Source of the DNA: a bacterium
GTDB taxonomy: Bacteria; SAR324; XYD2-FULL-50-16
Reading direction: 5' to 3'
NCBI GenBank assembly: GCA_018829445.1
Contig: JAHJTV010000049.1
Coordinates: 1-64,000 of the forward strand
DNA length: 64,000 nucleotides
Each line of letters opens with the position of its first letter. The first letter of the stretch is position 1. A model generated the notes under the pieces. The model made no database searches. It worked only from the letters and a program-made list of their open reading frames with translations, and had not been told where the DNA came from. The translations under genes were made by a program, and so were the position numbers. Positions 63,462 to 64,000 of this stretch are shown one piece after another.

Positions 63462-64000
63462 TCATTCTATCCCCCTGAAATAGGGTATCGACAATTTTCC
63501 CAGGGTTGTTTTTCGAGAGGCACCCGTAACGCTGGGAATATTGGTTGGTACATCGTTCAAACGTTCATGTGCCAGCAGTGCAAAGGCAATGGCTTCTTTG
63601 GAGTCAACAGAGATGCCATGGACATTTTTTAGCCTGCTTACCTTTTTCTCTCCAAAATGTTTCTTGAGTTCCTGAACAATCAGGGGGTGAAACGCCCCAC
63701 CCCCGCTGAGCAATAGTTGATCAATCTGCGGCAGGTACTCTTTGCAGGAGAGAGCTATACTGTTTGAGATCAGGGAAACAAAGGTTCTCAAGAGATCCAG
63801 TCTATCAATCTCCGCGTGGTTTAACAAAACAGCCTGCACATAGTTCTTGCCGAACTCCTCTCTTCCTGTTGATTTCGGTAGTTGTTTGTGGAAGTAATCA
63901 TGTTCCAGCAGCTCAGAAAGCAAACCCTGATTGACTCTTCCCTTTTTTGAGAGAAATGCGTCCTTATCATAAGAGAATTGACCGTTGGTAATGATTTCAA
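63462..64000 (-). CDS. Anhydro-N-acetylmuramic acid kinase AnmK, C-terminal part
   Basis: Minus-strand gene whose 5' end lies beyond the window. The 178 or so visible residues match the C-terminus of AnmK: PKSTGREEFG, LLLSGGGAFHPLI, VDSKEAIAFALLAHE and VTGASRKTTLGKL. AnmK phosphorylates and opens 1,6-anhydro-MurNAc for cell-wall recycling. No stop or frameshift is seen up to the window edge. Confidence 0.92.
   Translation of the reverse strand, partial: EIITNGQFSYDKDAFLSKKGRVNQGLLSELLEHDYFHKQLPKSTGREEFGKNYVQAVLLNHAEIDRLDLLRTFVSLISNSIALSCKEYLPQIDQLLLSGGGAFHPLIVQELKKHFGEKKVSRLKNVHGISVDSKEAIAFALLAHERLNDVPTNIPSVTGASRKTTLGKLSIPYFRGIE

Overview
The window comes from the chromosome of a flagellated Gram-negative bacterium with moderate-to-low GC content. 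Evidence for this: FliM, FliR, FlhB and FlhA; predicted outer-membrane and periplasmic proteins; Bpt (aspartate/glutamate leucyltransferase), DarP and DksA-type proteins of proteobacterial kind; a class II DAHP synthase; a sigma-54 activator with a cysteine-rich N-terminal module; PilZ, 7TMR-DISM/SpoIIE phosphatase and CHASE2-cyclase signalling proteins. This mixture fits a deltaproteobacterium-like or SAR324-like lineage, but I cannot assign a taxon from the sequence alone.

Layout. 1-13.3 kb: class II DAHP synthase, a persulfide/CoA-disulfide reductase with a rhodanese tail, a coupled tgt-rnr pair, a PilZ protein, FliM, YggT, two overlapping genes of unknown function, and moaC. 13.4-16.3 kb (minus strand): a HemX/CcsA-like membrane protein, pyrF, and a protein with a duplicated helical module plus coiled coil. 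16.7-23.4 kb: bpt, aroC, a DksA/TraR zinc-finger protein, and the flagellar export genes fliR-flhB-flhA. 23.4-26.4 kb: a polytopic membrane protein and a kinesin-light-chain-type TPR protein.

26.4-32.5 kb is an accessory island: intact higBA, a tyrosine-recombinase pseudogene whose first stop codon sits on the first catalytic arginine, a possible frameshifted small gene, an intact Phd/PIN toxin-antitoxin pair, a decayed AbrB/PIN pair, a DUF4143-type AAA ATPase with a perfect 24-bp inverted repeat directly before its start, and a HipA-like C-terminal remnant. A second intact Phd/PIN pair lies at 40.9-41.5 kb. Each intact toxin-antitoxin operon is preceded by a perfect or near-perfect palindrome.

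32.5-42.6 kb: a Bax-like glucosaminidase, a polysaccharide deacetylase, a 7TMR-DISM/SpoIIE phosphatase, a small zinc-ribbon-like protein, a sigma-54 activator followed by a small membrane protein with an exact -24/-12 promoter, plsC and darP. 42.6-50.7 kb (minus strand): a chemoreceptor and an acyl-CoA catabolic set (CoA-transferase, long acyl-CoA dehydrogenase, thiolase) with a PadR regulator upstream. 51-64 kb: tRNA-Ala(GGC), a tandem chorismate-mutase-domain protein, a CoA-binding protein, a FecR-domain protein next to a CHASE2 adenylate/guanylate cyclase, a beta-barrel-like protein, a patatin, a MauE-thioredoxin-like fusion, an unknown membrane protein, a nucleoside phosphorylase divergent from an aminotransferase, and the 3' part of anmK cut by the window edge.

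The most notable non-coding structures are two copies of an ~81-bp hairpin repeat in opposite orientation (7651-7731 and 53566-53646), the 24-bp inverted repeat at 31906-31967, and the toxin-antitoxin operators.
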